Notes: a model not told the origin generated them from the sequence alone. 64,000 bases of DNA from Batillaria attramentaria (GCA_018292915.2 JACVVK020000204.1:605001-669000); one strand, 5' to 3'; counted from the first letter of the stretch, positions 11,641-24,114 are shown. A program made the numbers and translations.

Positions 11641-11815
11641 GGAGCCGGGGTGGTCGAATGGTAGAGCGTTGGACTCTCAATGCTCGGGTCGTGAGTTCGA
11701 TCCCGGCTGGGGCCAAATATTTGTGCTGGCTTTTTCATCGTTGCCCCGTCTTTGATATCACCCTATGTGGTGGAATAGGACGTTAAACCCCCAAACACCC
11801 ACCCACCCACCCACC
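11639..11815 (+). mobile_element. SINE-A, full copy inside (CT)n
   Basis: Full head, box-B-like GAGTTCGATCCCGG and body ending CCAAACACCC(ACCC)n. It is bordered by (CT)n on both sides, so its TSD, if any, is hidden in the microsatellite. Confidence 0.85.
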
Positions 11816-11989
11816 CTCTCTCTCTCTCTCTCTCTCTCTCTCATGGGTCAGCTGCCGTCAACAAGATTTATTGTCCAATAGTTTCTCGTGTCCAGTCTGG
11901 ACTACTTTTTCATCCTTTGGGATTTGGCTAATTACACCCTCATCTATGAGCAAAATAGGGCAAGGTGAAATATGGGTGCACGCTGACAG

Positions 11990-12028
<39 letters not shown>

Positions 12029-12787
12029 CACTTTACGGAACAGAATATTCGCATATGTTTTTGTTGCTGTTGTTGTTGTTCTCCGGCAGGTAACTACGCA
12101 AACAATCGAACCATCGAGGGGTTAGTCTTTCGCTGTAAACCACGAGAACTAATCATGTAAGCTGTTTATACCACCAGCATTCAGATTCTTACCTCTACTG
12201 CTCTAGTCACATACATTTTCTGCGACATTTTATATTTCAATTCTGCACACTGACTTGTGAGGAAATGGTGCGTAGAGCAGTTGAAATAGCTTGAAGTTAA
12301 GAAAAATATCATTCAAAGCATGTGCGCATGTACTGACATTCAAAAGTGCACCCGCAAATACATCGCAGAGAATTTTCTGTGCGATCATTTTTTACGTGAT
12401 CCAAGGAAAATAAAATCCCCCCCCCCCCAAAGTGAGCAAAATAACTGTGCACCGGCCGTGGCGTATGAGTTCCAAATGTTTGAAATGACGCACTTTCTGA
12501 TTGATGACGAAATTGGAGTGTGTTTTGTGAACTCGTAAACCATTGAGTGGGTTATGGAAAGTCATAACTCACACTTTCGCTCTCTGTTTCATTACTATTT
12601 TCGGACGTAAAGCACTCATGGTTAACTCACTGAAAGTTTGCACTGGCGAGTGGCGTAAAAAGTATTCCGAGCGTGCAGCGCGAGACAGCAACCTACTCAG
12701 TCATATCTCAGATCAGAGCTTTAACTTATCTGTTTCAACTTGCCTTCTACTGATTCATGTCACTGTGGTGCCTGTTGTTTTAGGATG

Positions 12788-12964
12788 AGGGGAGCCGGGA
12801 TAGCCGAATGGTAGAGCGTTGGACTTTCAATGCTCGGGTCGTAAGTTCGAATCCCGGCTGGGGCCAAACATTTGTGCCGGCCTTTTTCTCGTTGCCTCGT
12901 CTCTGATATCACCCGTACGTGGTGGAAAAAGACGTTAAACTCCCAAACACCCATCTACCCACCC
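12788..12964 (+). mobile_element. SINE-A, full copy with 12-bp TSD
   Basis: Full-length copy flanked by TGTTTTAGGATG at 12776-12787 and 12965-12976. It lies upstream of exon A of the peptide gene's coding direction break, in the intron between exons A and B. Confidence 0.9.
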
Positions 12965-13199
12965 TGTTTTAGGATGTGTATTATGTACGTGTGAGCGATG
13001 TGTCAAAGCGCGAGGAGTTGATGTATTTTCAAGAGTTGTGCTGTATAAATTTGATTGTATTTTTATCATTACGTCTGCACTCACAAGCGAACCTGTTCCA
13101 AAATATAAGCTGGATTCTTTGATGCCTGGTAAACATGAAAATAGGGCGTTGAAGTAATCTGCTGTTCAAAGTGGAAACACGTGTATAAATCCTACTTAC

Positions 13200-13307
13200 G
13201 GGGTCGGCTCCCTTCTCTTGTTAATCACATGACCGCTGCACATGGCTGTCAGTAGAAGTGTGACCATTAGCACCAGTTGTTCCATCTCCATGGCAACAGA
13301 GAATTAT
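13200..13307 (-). CDS. Exon A of secreted peptide precursor (signal peptide)
   Basis: This is the start exon of a minus-strand, calcitonin-like neuropeptide or hormone precursor. An acceptor (TTGCAG) ends at 13308 and a donor (GTAAGT) begins at 13199. The ATG is at 13291-13289, and an in-frame TAA lies 15 nt upstream inside the exon, which fixes the frame; Met3 is an alternative start. The exon encodes 30 residues plus two bases (phase 2). MEMEQ is followed by a hydrophobic run (LVLMVTLLLTAMC) typical of a signal peptide, with likely cleavage near CSG/H, then a dibasic KRR at residues 25-27. Bases 13292-13307 are 5'UTR, so at least one upstream non-coding exon is expected. I do not recognise the gene by name. 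Coding status rests on good splice sites plus matching phase with three further exons. Confidence 0.75.
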
Positions 13308-13416
13308 CTGCAACGACAAAAGCATTTCACACTTACTCGCTTCAATTTTTGGCCGTTGGCATGATGAAGGGCTTATTCAGAGCCGTGCGCGTCCGTTTGC
13401 TCTGTCATCTAACCCC

Positions 13417-13430
13417 CCCCCCCCCCCCTC

Positions 13431-13470
<40 letters not shown>

Positions 13471-13875
13471 TACACAGAGACAGAGAGATACAAAGACAGA
13501 GACAGAGACAGACAGATACAAAGACAGACACAGAGACAGACAGATACAAAGACAGACACAGAGACAGACACAAGACAGAGACAGAGACAGAGAGATACAA
13601 AGACAGACACAGAGACAGAGTGCTACCGAGACATAGACAGAGAGATACAAAGACAGAGACAGAGAGATAACAAGACACAGACAGAGACAGAGACAAACAA
13701 AAGACACAAACTGAGACAGAGAGATACAAAGACACAGACAGAGACAGAGACAAACAAAAGACACAAACTGAGACAGAGAGATAACAAGACACAGACAGAG
13801 ACAGAGACAAACAAAAGACACAAACTGAGACAGAGAGATACAAAGACGGAGACAGAGATACAACAACGGGGAAAG
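13417..13875 (+). repeat. Poly-C, (GA)n and ACAGAGAC-type tract
   Basis: A C-run (13413-13429), (GA)n, then imperfect GACAGAGA/CAAAGACA words with a repeated block ACAAACAAAAGACACAAACT at three sites (13690, 13750, 13810). The long reverse-strand frames here are artefacts. Confidence 0.88.
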
Positions 13876-14117
13876 TAAACACGTATCCAATTTTCGAATG
13901 TTTAGGGTTTCACGAACAGACATGATTTGAATGACGCAAAAAAGAAGATAACAATGATTGCCTTAGATGACAACTCATTTGTCGATAGAAGCCATGCTTG
14001 TACGGACATTTTGAAGATAAAATGAAGTGTTTTTTTCCCGGACATCAATTGCCGACGTGTGACGTATGTACTTGTATATGATTCGAGGGGTGTACCAGAA
14101 GTAGTGTCCCTGGTGTT

Positions 14118-14303
14118 ATGTGTGTGTGTGTGTGTGTGTGCGCGCGCGCGCGCGCGTGCGTGCGTGCGTGCGTGTCTGTCTGTCTGTCTGTCTGTCACAG
14201 AGAGAGAAGTGTGTGTGTGTGTGTGTGTGTGTGTCTGTCTGTCTGTCTGTCTATGTGTCTGTCTGTGTGTCTGTCTGTCTGTCCGTCTGTCCGTCTGTGT
14301 GTC
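14118..14303 (+). repeat. (TG)n, (CG)n, (TGCG)n, (TGTC)n mosaic
   Basis: A run of pure TG passing into CGCGCG, then TGCG and CTGT words; alternating purine-pyrimidine for the first ~55 bp. Confidence 0.9.
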
Positions 14304-14816
14304 ACTGGTTTATATTAAATATGTTAAGGTTGCCTTCCTTCTTCGAGGGTTTTTTTTTTTTTTTTTACCCCACCAACCTGGAATCACTTTTCCATTCAGT
14401 AACCCTGTTTCTCTGCTGGCCGCATTCTGCGGGCTTAGGCCGGGAAATACCCCGAAACGATTTTCCCGGGACTCCGACAACTCCCAGGACACATAATCAT
14501 CATGGAGCCAAGACGCAGAAAACTGTGTCCCCTGGTGAGCGAGAAGAGTCGCCAACGACCGGAACTTAAGGAGGTCCTAATGTGACCTAACACCGCACTG
14601 ATCTGACCAATCACCGTTCATTACGCTCCCTGCACGCGCCACGAGGTCCCGGATGGAGGTGATGCGGTGGCTGGGGAGACGTGTTTGCGTGGACACACCA
14701 ACACATTACCGATAAAGATGGGATCGTAGAGGAGAGCAGTTTTCAATTCCAGAGATGTGGGGATCGTCGTACGAATACGTTTAGCGAAAACACAGCTGTC
14801 CCCCCAAGAAAACTAT

Positions 14817-15294
14817 CAATGAGAGCTGCGTAAATCTCTCAGTGAGGGTTGCGTTAGTCTCCCAGTAAGGGCTGTGTAAATCCCTCAATGAGATCTGCGT
14901 AACTATCTCAATGAGGGCTGCGTAAATATCTCAGTGAGGGCTGCGTAAACATCTCAGTGAGATCTGCGTAAATATCTCAATGAGGACTGCGTAAATACCT
15001 CAATGAGGACTGCGTAAATATCTCAGTGAGGGCTGCGTAAACATCTCAGTGAGATCTACGTAAATACCTCAATGAGGACTGCGTAAATATCTCAATGAGG
15101 GTTGCGTAAATATCTCAATGAGGGTTGCGTAAATATCTCAATGAGGGCTGCGTAAATATCACAGTGAGGGCTGCGTAAATATCTCAATCAGGGCTGCGTA
15201 AATATCTCAATGAGGGTTGCGTAAATATCTCAATCAGGGCTGCGTAAATATCTCAGTGAGGGCTGCGTAAATATCTCAGTGAGGGTTGCGTAAA
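14817..15294 (+). repeat. 23-bp minisatellite
   Basis: About twenty copies of TGCGTAAATATCTCAATGAG(GGC), with variants CAGTGAG, CAATCAG and GAGATC. Units adjoin directly, so there are no spacers. Confidence 0.92.
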
Positions 15295-15407
15295 GTAAGT
15301 GCATTGACGTCATTTGAGGAAAAAGACCATTACCTCAGTCTCTTTAATCTTGAAATCACTCCTTCCAACACATAAGTTGGCTTCAGTGCAGCTTGCTAAT
15401 CATGGAA

Positions 15408-15805
15408 TATGAGGGTGGGTGTTTGAGGGTTTAACGTCCTTTTCCAGGGCCCGTATGTAATAGTCGAGCATAGCGCTTTTAGCCCCGGGTTAGAGTCCAA
15501 CCTCGAACTAAACTAGCTCTAGGGTCTTTTTTCTTTTTTTGTTTTTTTTTTTTCGTTTTCGGTTTTTTTTTTTTTCTTTTTGTTTTAAATCAGGAAGCGG
15601 ACCCATTCCAGCAGGGTGCCTGAACCGTTATAGAAGGGTTATTGTCGTCATTTCTTCGCTTCTTTTTTTTTTAATTTAAGTTTGCTTTTGAGTTTCTTTT
15701 GTCCTGGTCTGGGTTAGGCCCGTAGCCGTGGGTTTAGATAAACCTCGACTTTTACATACGGGCCCTGCATAATTATTTGGCACCAGGCGGGATTCGAACT
15801 CGTGA
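15408..15805 (-). mobile_element. SINE-A broken by a TIR element, internally deleted
   Basis: 15410-15447 is the SINE 3' end and 15768-15805 a diverged SINE middle and head. The part expected between them is missing and is replaced by the inverted-repeat element 15448-15766. Confidence 0.6.
15448..15766. mobile_element. MITE family M3, copy 1
   Basis: Terminal inverted repeats AGGGCCCGTATGTAATAGTC and, inverted, CTTTTACATACGGGCCCT. The interior has GGTTAGAGTCCAACCTCGAA, T-rich runs and CATTCCAGCAGGGTGCC. It sits in a broken SINE-A. No clear TSD was found. Confidence 0.72.
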
Positions 15806-16315
15806 ACAAACCGACACGGAATATGAGCGTTTAAACGCACGTCCTTTTCGTAGCGCGTCATGGCCGTAGGATGCAGTACTGGGGTTCAGCAAATGTCATA
15901 CTCCCCCTTTTCGCCCTGGATTGATTGGTCGCCACCACGGCCCCGATAATTACTTCGTCCTGGGAAGAAAGAGTCAACGACATTTGGTTACCGGGCAACA
16001 CGTTCGCGAAACAATCCTAGCTGAGTGTGCATCCCCAACAACCTCGCAGAAATTTGTAACAGGAGGAGTAGGTCAGCGTTAACTTTTTCTTTAAAAAAAA
16101 ACAACCCGAAACTCGTTACTTCTTCCCATCCCCCAGCCAACCACGACTCAGCATTCCTGTATTCTTGACGTCAAATACTCTGTAGTTCGTTGTTAGGCGA
16201 AGACAGAGGTGGACCAGGGGAATGAACTACGTGAGACAATTGCATGGTCTCCCTTGCGTACTCTGATGAGGGTTTTCTGTCCCGCAAGAACGCCTAAGGT
16301 AATCTAGGATAATAA

Positions 16316-16705
16316 TAATAATAATAATAACAGCTGAGTACTGTATAAGCGCTTTACCCAGTTTCCTGATTCGGCTCAAAGCGCCGCGAACTGAACCCAA
16401 CACGCACGCTCACGTGAATCACACGCATTCTCTCACGCATTGGACATGAACACATAACAATCACGTGGTGCGAAGGGTCAGCCCAGCTATTTAGGTTTCG
16501 GAAGTTAGAATTGCATTTATTTTTCAAAATTTGTGCGCTGAACATTTCCAAAGCAGAGAGGGAGGAAGCCGGAGTACCCGGAGAGAACCCCCGACGATCG
16601 GCCCGAATGAACGGTGCCACGTACAAGAAGGAGAAATTCTTCGCCCCGAGTGAGCCTCTCGCATTGGTGGCAAAGTCTCTTAACCGCTAGACCACCGACC
16701 GCCCC
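16316..16705 (-). mobile_element. SINE-B, longest copy, (ATT)n tail
   Basis: The minus strand begins GGGGCGGTCGGTGGTCTAGC, a tRNA-like head, continues CGATCGTCGGGGGTTCTCTC, GAATGCGTGAGAGAATGCGT and ATTCACGTGAGCG, and ends GCGCTTATACAG plus ATT repeats. Confidence 0.72.
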
Positions 16706-17228
16706 AAGAAGAATGTTTATCGACTCAAACCTGTGTAAGGCGGTCGCCCACGGGATTGGACCAAACTGACCGCCTTAGACAGGTGGCCGGGTTATCCAGG
16801 GTGGCATGTCAACAGCTAGCATGTCAGGGGATCCTCTGGGGTGACCAGGTTAGACAGTGGCATGGCTTATACAGGTGACCGCCTTGGCAGGTTCGACTGT
16901 ATAAACATGGTCGTGGAAGCAGAAAAAGACAGTTGTTTCAGTTTTACCGAGACCAGACTGATTCAGACGTATATTTTGCAGCCTAGTATGTATTTTTTCT
17001 TTCTTTTTTTATGTCGATGCATGCACAGTGCTTTCGTTTATAAGTATATGCGCAAACCGAAACCGCAAACTGCACGATAATAATAATAATAATAGCAATA
17101 ATAAATTGCTTTTATATAGCGCAGTATCCCAGCAGACGCTTACGCAGAGCGCCCATTACTATAAAGTTGATCTTTTAGATGATGTTACATATGTCGATGC
17201 CTGGATGGGGGTCAAAATAATTAATATC

Positions 17229-17309
17229 AGTGCTGGCCTTTTTCTCGTTGCCCCGTCTGTGATATCACCTGTACTTGGTGGAAAATGACGTTGAACTCCC
17301 AAACACTCA
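17229..17309 (+). mobile_element. SINE-A 3' half
   Basis: TGCTGGCCTTTTTCTCGTTG through CTCCCAAACACTC matches the SINE-A body; the tRNA-like head is absent. It runs into a GT microsatellite. Confidence 0.7.
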
Positions 17310-17316
17310 CCCGCCC

Positions 17317-17318
<2 letters not shown>

Positions 17319-17412
<94 letters not shown>

Positions 17413-17451
17413 TATAGTTGACATGTTAAGAGAGAGAGAGAGAGAGAGAGA
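17319..17451 (+). repeat. (GT)n(GA)n microsatellite
   Basis: GT 17319-17392, then two GA blocks split by TATAGTTGACATGTTAA. Confidence 0.95.
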
Positions 17452-17764
17452 CTCTAGCCCAGTGAATCTGTGAAAGGCAAGTACAAGACCGATGCACTTC
17501 AGACGGTAAATAAGCAGGTTTGTGGGAATCGAACCGTTAAAGTAACGTTGAATAAATACCCCGCATTCAAATCAGCCGCCCAGACACGAGTGTATTTTTC
17601 TTAGGCCGTGAATTTAAACTGCCTCCTTATCTGACGTTGATTGAATGGTCCTGGTCTACATGTCTGGGGAGTTTTAGTGGGGAAAAAAGTTAAAGGATTT
17701 GACTCCGATTTGAACTTCTGAAAAGGGATCTACGTCTCGTTTCGAAGCAGATGATGATACGTTA

Positions 17765-18600
17765 AGACAAGTCCCGGCAAGGCAAGACAGGACAGGACAG
17801 GACAGGACAAGACAAGACAAGACAAGACAAGACAAGGCAAGGCAGTACAGGACAGGACAGGACAGGACAGGTCAGGACAAGACAAGGCAAGGTAGGACAG
17901 ACAAGACACGGCAGCGGCAAGGCAAGACAAGGCAAGGCAGGGCAGGGCAGGGCAGGACAGGTCAAGACAAGACAAGGCAAGGCAAGGCAAGGCATGACAG
18001 GCCAGGTCAGGACAAGACAAGACACGGGAAGGCAAGTCAAGGCAGGATAGGACTGGACAGAACAGGACAGGACAGGACAAGGCAATGCAAGACAAGGCAG
18101 GGCAAGGCAAGGCAAGGCAAGGCAACGCAAGGCAGGTCAGGACAAGACAGGACAGGACAGGACAGGACAAGGCAAGACAAGACGAGACAAGACAAGTAAG
18201 AACAAGACAGGACAGGACAGGACAGGACAAAACAAGACAGGACAAGACAAGACAAGGCAAAGCAATGCAAGGCAAGGCAAGACAGGACAAAGCAAGACAA
18301 GGCAAGGCAAGGCAGGTCTGGACAGGACAGGACAGGACAGGACAGGACAAGGCAAGACAAGACAAGACAAGACAAGGCAAGTAAGAACAAGACAGGACAG
18401 AACAAGGCAAGATGAGAGGAGACGAGACAAAACGAGATGAGTCGAGCCGAGGCAAGGTAAGGCAAGGCAAGACAGGACGGGACGGGACAGAACGAGGAGA
18501 AACGAGACGAGACGAGTCAAAACTAGATAAGCTAAGATGAGACGATAAGAGGCACGGCAAGACAGCACAGCACAGGTAAGATAAGACGAGACGAGATAAG
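17765..18600 (+). repeat. GACAA/GGACA/GGCAA degenerate pentanucleotide tract
   Basis: About 835 bp built from 5-bp words (GACAA, GGCAA, GGACA, GACGA) in shifting order. Because stops are absent from the reverse complement, several frames stay open for up to 276 codons; these are not genes. Confidence 0.92.
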
Positions 18601-19185
18601 ATAAAATAAAATTAGATAAGATTACTCTTTTTAGTGTCCCGTTCTTTGAAATCACTGCTGCGCAAGACAGACAACGTTAAACATTCACAGGCTCATCCTG
18701 CCAGCCATGAATCGTTATCTTAAACATCTTTACTGGACTAAAAGGCCAAGCCCCTGCAAACTACACAACTGTAGTGATCAACAGCGGTAGTAAATTCTAC
18801 GATTTAATCAAGGCCCGTGTAAAGTTAGGAGCGGGCTAAAGCTATAGTTGTGAAGGGACGAATGGAGAGGGGAGGGCGAGAGGCCGAGGGAGAGGTGATT
18901 CCGGGCTAGTAGTTAGACTGGTAAGATTGCGCGTCAGGTCAGGGCTTTGATAAATGTTTCCAGGACAAGGGCTGGTTTTCTGAGAAGCCTGGATTTATTT
19001 GTGGTCTGGGTTGCAACGCAGAGAGTAGAAAAAAAGGAAGACATCCAAGCAGAACGTGAAACCTCATTATATATGCAAAACGCAGCGTCCCCGTGCGGAT
19101 CGCAAAGAAACACATTGTTGACTAGAGGAAAGAGATCCACGACGAAAGTTGTTGGTTTGGGTGTTGTTGGGGTTTTGCCTGTTTT

Positions 19186-19234
19186 TGGCTCACTTGTGTA
19201 ACAAAGTGAGTCTATGTAATAACCCTCCGTCGTC

Positions 19235-19265
<31 letters not shown>

Positions 19266-20645
19266 CTGTCTGTCTGTCTGTCTGTGTGTGTGTGTGTCCG
19301 CAGTAAACCTTAACATTGGCATTTTCTCAGAATCTACAAATAGCAGAGGCACTAAACTTGGCACGCTGATAGACAGCCATAAGACCTTTCAAATCATACC
19401 ATATTGATTGACCTTGACCCAAGGTCAAGGCCACTAAAGCTGTCTGTTTGGAAATATTACATTGGCAATTTCTCAGAATCTAGGAAAGCCAGAGACGTCA
19501 AACTTTGCATGATGATAGACATTGACAACACCTTTACTGACATACCTGTATTCAGTGACTTTGAGTCAAGGTCAAGGCCGAACAAGCTGTTTTGCGGAAA
19601 ACCTTCCAAAACCTTAACATTGGCATTTTCTCAGAAACAATGAACAGCAGAGGCACCAAACTTTGTTTGCTGATAGACAGCTATAAGACCTTTCAAACAT
19701 ATCATATTGATTGACCTTGACCCAAGGTCAAGGTCATTAAAGCTGTTCGTTTGGAACTTTTGCATTGGCATTTTCTCAGAATCCAGAAAAGCAAGAGACA
19801 TCAAACTTTGCATGATTATAGATATTGACAACATCTTTACAGACATACCTGTATTCAGTGACTTTGAGTCAAGGTCAAGGCCATACAAGCTGTTTGCAGA
19901 AAAGCTTCCAAAACCTTAACATTGGCATTTTCTCAGAAACAATAAACAGCAGAAACACTAAACCTGGCTTGCTGATAGACAGCAGTAAGACCTCCTGATA
20001 CATACCATTTTGAATGACCTTGACTGAAGGTCAAGGTCATTAAAGCTGTCTCATTGGAAATTTAAAATTGCCATTTTCTCAGAATCTAGGGGTATAAGAG
20101 GCATCAAACTTTGCATGGTGATAGACATTGACAAAACCTGTACTGGCATACTTGTATTCAATATCCTTGAGTCAAGGTCAAGGCCATTCAAGACGTTTTG
20201 CGGAAACTTTAACGTTAGCATTTTCTTGGAAACAACAAACAGCAGAGGCACCAAACAAAGCACAATGATAGACAGAAATGAGACCTATGCAGACATACCC
20301 TTTTGAATGACCTTGACTCAAGGTCAAGGCCATTACAGCTGTCTGTTGTGAAATTTTACATTACCATTTGTAAGGAAACTACAAAACTAGAGCTATCAAA
20401 CTTGGCGTAATGATAGTCATTGATAAGCTCTTACAGATCTCATTCGAATGACCTTGACCCAAGGTCAAGGTCATACAAGCTGTCCTGGGAAAACTGTTAT
20501 ATTGCCATTATCCGTTTTCTTAGGAACTGTGAACACAAGAGACACATTACTTCAGGATAGATAGTAAGAAGAACTTTACAGACAAACTCTTTTGAATGAC
20601 CTTGACCCATCTCACAAGTGAGCCAAGGAGGCTTTGCTCCTCTAG
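19186..20645 (+). repeat. ~1.46-kb element with ~300-bp dimeric tandem units
   Basis: It opens with GGCTCACTTGTGTAAC and closes with CTCACAAGTGAGCC, an inverted end pair. The block ACCTTAACATTGGCATTTTC recurs near 19310, 19612 and 19913 (diverged at ~20209), giving a ~300-bp period. Each period has two ~150-bp halves carrying TGACCTTGACCCAAGGTCAA or a relative. There is no coding frame. Confidence 0.85.
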
Positions 20646-20649
20646 TTTG

Positions 20650-20783
20650 TTGTTGTTGTTGTTGTTGTTTTTTGTTTTTGTTTTTTTGGGTTTTTTTGTT
20701 TGTTTGTTTTTTTTTTTTTTGTTTTTTTTTTTTTTGGGGGGGGGGGTGAGGGGGGGGGGGGTGAGGGGGGGGGGGGGCGGAAG

Positions 20784-20827
<44 letters not shown>
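20650..20827 (+). repeat. T-rich, G-run and (GT)n tract
   Basis: GTT repeats, long T runs, three G-runs of 10 or more bases separated by TGA (20736-20779), then GT. Confidence 0.92.
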
Positions 20828-20829
<2 letters not shown>

Positions 20830-20939
20830 CTCAATTATTTTTTGTTTACTTATTTATTTATACATGAATTAAATCAACATTTTTGGCGATAAAATGAATG
20901 CAGTTAAAATGTCAAGCAATGATTATATTTTCTCCTCGA

Positions 20940-20979
<40 letters not shown>

Positions 20980-22734
20980 CTCGCGCAGAGTGGAGGAGGT
21001 GAATGGTGACCTGAACATGAACCCTTCCTGCTTGGGTCCACTGTGCTGCACGCACACAAGACACGTTAGAGTGACGCGTCGCTCGTGCAACCCTGACACA
21101 GCCAATGACACCTATAATGTGTTGATTCAGCTCTTAAACCCCACGCTGCCGGGGCGTCAGGGTAGCTGATCAGACCGTCAGCGATTGAATTAGTTCGCCT
21201 TGTTTATATGGATAACGACGCCATCGGAGAGACAGGCCTAAGACACCAACCACTACTGCAGTGTAGCAGCCTCGGTGGAATCAGAACACAATACACAAGA
21301 GTTATAAGGAGAGGTTCGGTGCACGGTCCTTCAAGAACGCAGCTCTCACATTGTGGAAATGTCTGTATAGTGTCTGAAAGTTTGATTGTGTGTTGTTGTT
21401 GGTGTTGTTGTTGTTGTTGTCGTCGTTGTTGTTGCTGTTGCTGTTGTTGTTGTTGTTGTTCCTTTCTTTCTTTTTAATTTCAGAATGTTTTATGTATGTT
21501 CCCTTAAAACAGGACGTTAGCAAGTTTGCACAGAAGTCGATCCGTCAAGTAACCATTGAGCTGTACGTATTTGCACGTTTTACAGCTTCTCAACCCTCCT
21601 GCCCCCCTCTCAACCGCCCCACCCCCACCCGCCCCAACCCCCTACCCCCCTCTCGTTCCCTGAGCTTTTGACGCGAAAACATAAGGCCACGCGTTCGCTT
21701 TCCAACAGAGCCAACATTTATTTAGTACAGACCTTTTTCACAGTGTGTCCGTTTTCGAAATCAGTCTCAGTCGCGCTTGCCAACGGACTCGATGGAACCC
21801 TCAAAGCGCGCACCCAACTACCGTGTCCTTCGTTATGTCTGCCTTGGCCCCGAATTAGTCTGGGTAACCCTCTTCGGTAATTCCGCGAGGGTTTTAATCC
21901 TGTTTGGGCTTGTACCGATATAAACATTTTGGTGGCTTTTCTTTTCTCGGTGGCTAAGCACAATATGACACGTCAGGCTAATATAAGAAAACTGACGGCG
22001 TATATAAGGTCTCCGCTGACGCTCATTGGCTGAACTGGATATAAGCGTGCAAAGGCACTTGGTGGGAGCCCCTATGGCGCATGTCGTAGTGTTACAGTTG
22101 GACATTTTCGACTGACACAAGCGGCCATTGTTGCGAGTGAGGGTAAGATGTATATTTTCATGGAGCCAGTGTCCACTATTTCCTTAACTCGTATTAATAC
22201 TTGTTCAGCCACCAAAAAAGACATTTACGTTTCGGATATATTTCTTCTGGAGGGGCCCCTGACCCTCGAGGGTCGCCCGGACTAGCCCTGCATACACATT
22301 TGACAAGACCTGCCTTCTAAGACGTTTGACAGGAGGCAAGATTTCGAGCGGACGGACGTGTTCGGGCAATGTATCGACCTCTGGTCCCATCCTGTGAATT
22401 CACTCACATTTTGGACGCACCCAGTCGTGTGATTGGCACACGCAGCCCCACTCAAGGTATGAATTGCATCAACCTCGCCTGAGTTCGCTTAGTTTTGCCA
22501 CAAGCATATGAATGATTCACAAGTAGTCACGGTGCGAAGGCTGGGCCAACTCAACGTCAATGATAGCGCGTGCTGTATAAGCTTTGTTTCCTTGACTGTG
22601 ATAAATAATAATAACAACAACAACGAGAACGGACGACAAAGGACAGAGGCCAAAAATTCAGGCGATGAAAAATGACTATATTCTTCTTGTGACCACCTCA
22701 ACTTTTACTTCCACTGCTGCTACAACAACAACAC

Positions 22735-22778
<44 letters not shown>

Positions 22779-22808
22779 GCTGCTGCTGCTACTACAAAAC
22801 TACTACTT

Positions 22809-22864
<56 letters not shown>

Positions 22865-23045
22865 GTTTGTTTGTATACATGTTTGTTCATGTTTTTCTTG
22901 CAATTCCATTATCCATCCATGGTCGTTAAAGTGATGTCTAGCGGTACTACTACTACTGCTGCTGCCACAATAACTACTACTACTACTACAAAACTACTAC
23001 TACTACTACTACTGCTGCTGCTACTACTGCTGCTGCTGCTGCTAC
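22735..23045 (+). repeat. (CTA)n/(CTG)n triplet tracts in a tandem duplication
   Basis: CTA runs at 22735-22865 and 22945-23045. The sequence between, with TTCCATTATCCATCC and GTCGTTAAAGTGATGTCTAG, recurs at 23596-23672, so a ~200-bp unit was duplicated before the SINE-C insertion. Confidence 0.8.
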
Positions 23046-23062
23046 TAATACAACAAAACTAC

Positions 23063-23569
23063 CGGCCCCCGTAGTGTACTGGTTAGCACTTCGGATCATG
23101 GACCGGGAGACCCGGGTTCGAATCCCAGCCGAGGCAAGCGGGATTTTTCCTACCTAGGTCGGCTCCCACCCAGAGCGGGTGTGCTATGGGCCCAATGGGG
23201 AGGCTGTTGCCACACAGCCGAGCTTCACCCACTTCACGGGTGCGACTTTGGGGGTGCTTCCCTTTGTATGACACGTCTTATGATGTGGATGATTACACGG
23301 CCGGCACCGCAGGTGCCGTAGTTCCCGGGCCTGGTTAATGCCGGGATATTTATGACAGGAAGCGTGGAATGCGGCCCTGTCCCGCAGTCCCAAACCACAT
23401 GGACCTCCATAGCATCATCTTACTATCATCCTCATCTCCATCATCATGCATAATAAAAATTGCCCCAGCTTTCGAGTCCTCCGTGGGTTCCACCCATGAC
23501 CTGGGAGGAACACCACTGGAGCTGGCAAAGAGTTGGGGCAGCAAAAAAAAAAACAAAAAAAAAACAACC
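23063..23569 (+). mobile_element. SINE-C, full copy with 17-bp TSD and poly-A tail
   Basis: Flanked by TAATACAACAAAACTAC at 23046-23062 and 23570-23586. The head GTAGTGTACTGGTTAGCACT (box A-like) and CGGGTTCGAATCCCAG (box B-like) are intact. The tail is poly-A rather than a triplet repeat. Confidence 0.92.
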
Positions 23570-24039
23570 TAATACAACAAAACTACTACTACTACTTGTT
23601 TGTACACATATTCATTTTATTTTTTAACTTCCAATTCCATTATTCATCCATTGTCGTTAAAGTGATGTCTAGAGCGATTTGAAGTCAGACTGCCCACGGA
23701 AGCAGAAACTTGCTTTGGGGGTTCTTTCGGGTAGGGGAACTTCAAAGTGCAAAACGTCTTACACCAATGACTGTGGCGAGAAAATAAATAAATTGTGGTG
23801 ATTGGCGCTTGCTATTGTATGCGATTAACTTGCGGGTTTGCCTGTTTTGTCGATACAGTAAATGGCAAAATGCAAACAAGGCCATTTTGTGGGTCGAATG
23901 CACGCTTGTCAGAACGCTTGCTCAAAACAGTGATATCCCTCCTTTGTGAATGATGAACTGTTCCTCTCTGTGGTCGTCCATATTCAGCGAGTGTGGTTTT
24001 GTTTTGGACTTCAATCCCACCCTTGGTACCGCCTGACAC

Positions 24040-24050
24040 CACACACACAC

Positions 24051-24114
<64 letters not shown>

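Noticed and set aside
11639..11710. Functional tRNA genes at the SINE heads
   Set aside because: The box A/B-like motifs are in SINE copies followed by a constant body; no clean cloverleaf with acceptor pairing was found.
13405..13923. 172- and 157-codon minus frames of Ser-Leu-Cys-Val
   Set aside because: Made by GACAGAGA repeats, no codon bias, no homologue recognised.
14817..15294. CRISPR array
   Set aside because: Direct 23-bp repeats without unique spacers in a eukaryotic genome: a minisatellite.
17730..18655. 276-codon and overlapping minus-strand frames rich in Leu, Ser, Cys and Pro
   Set aside because: Produced by the GACAA/GGCAA pentanucleotide tract; several frames and both strands are open together, with no domain.
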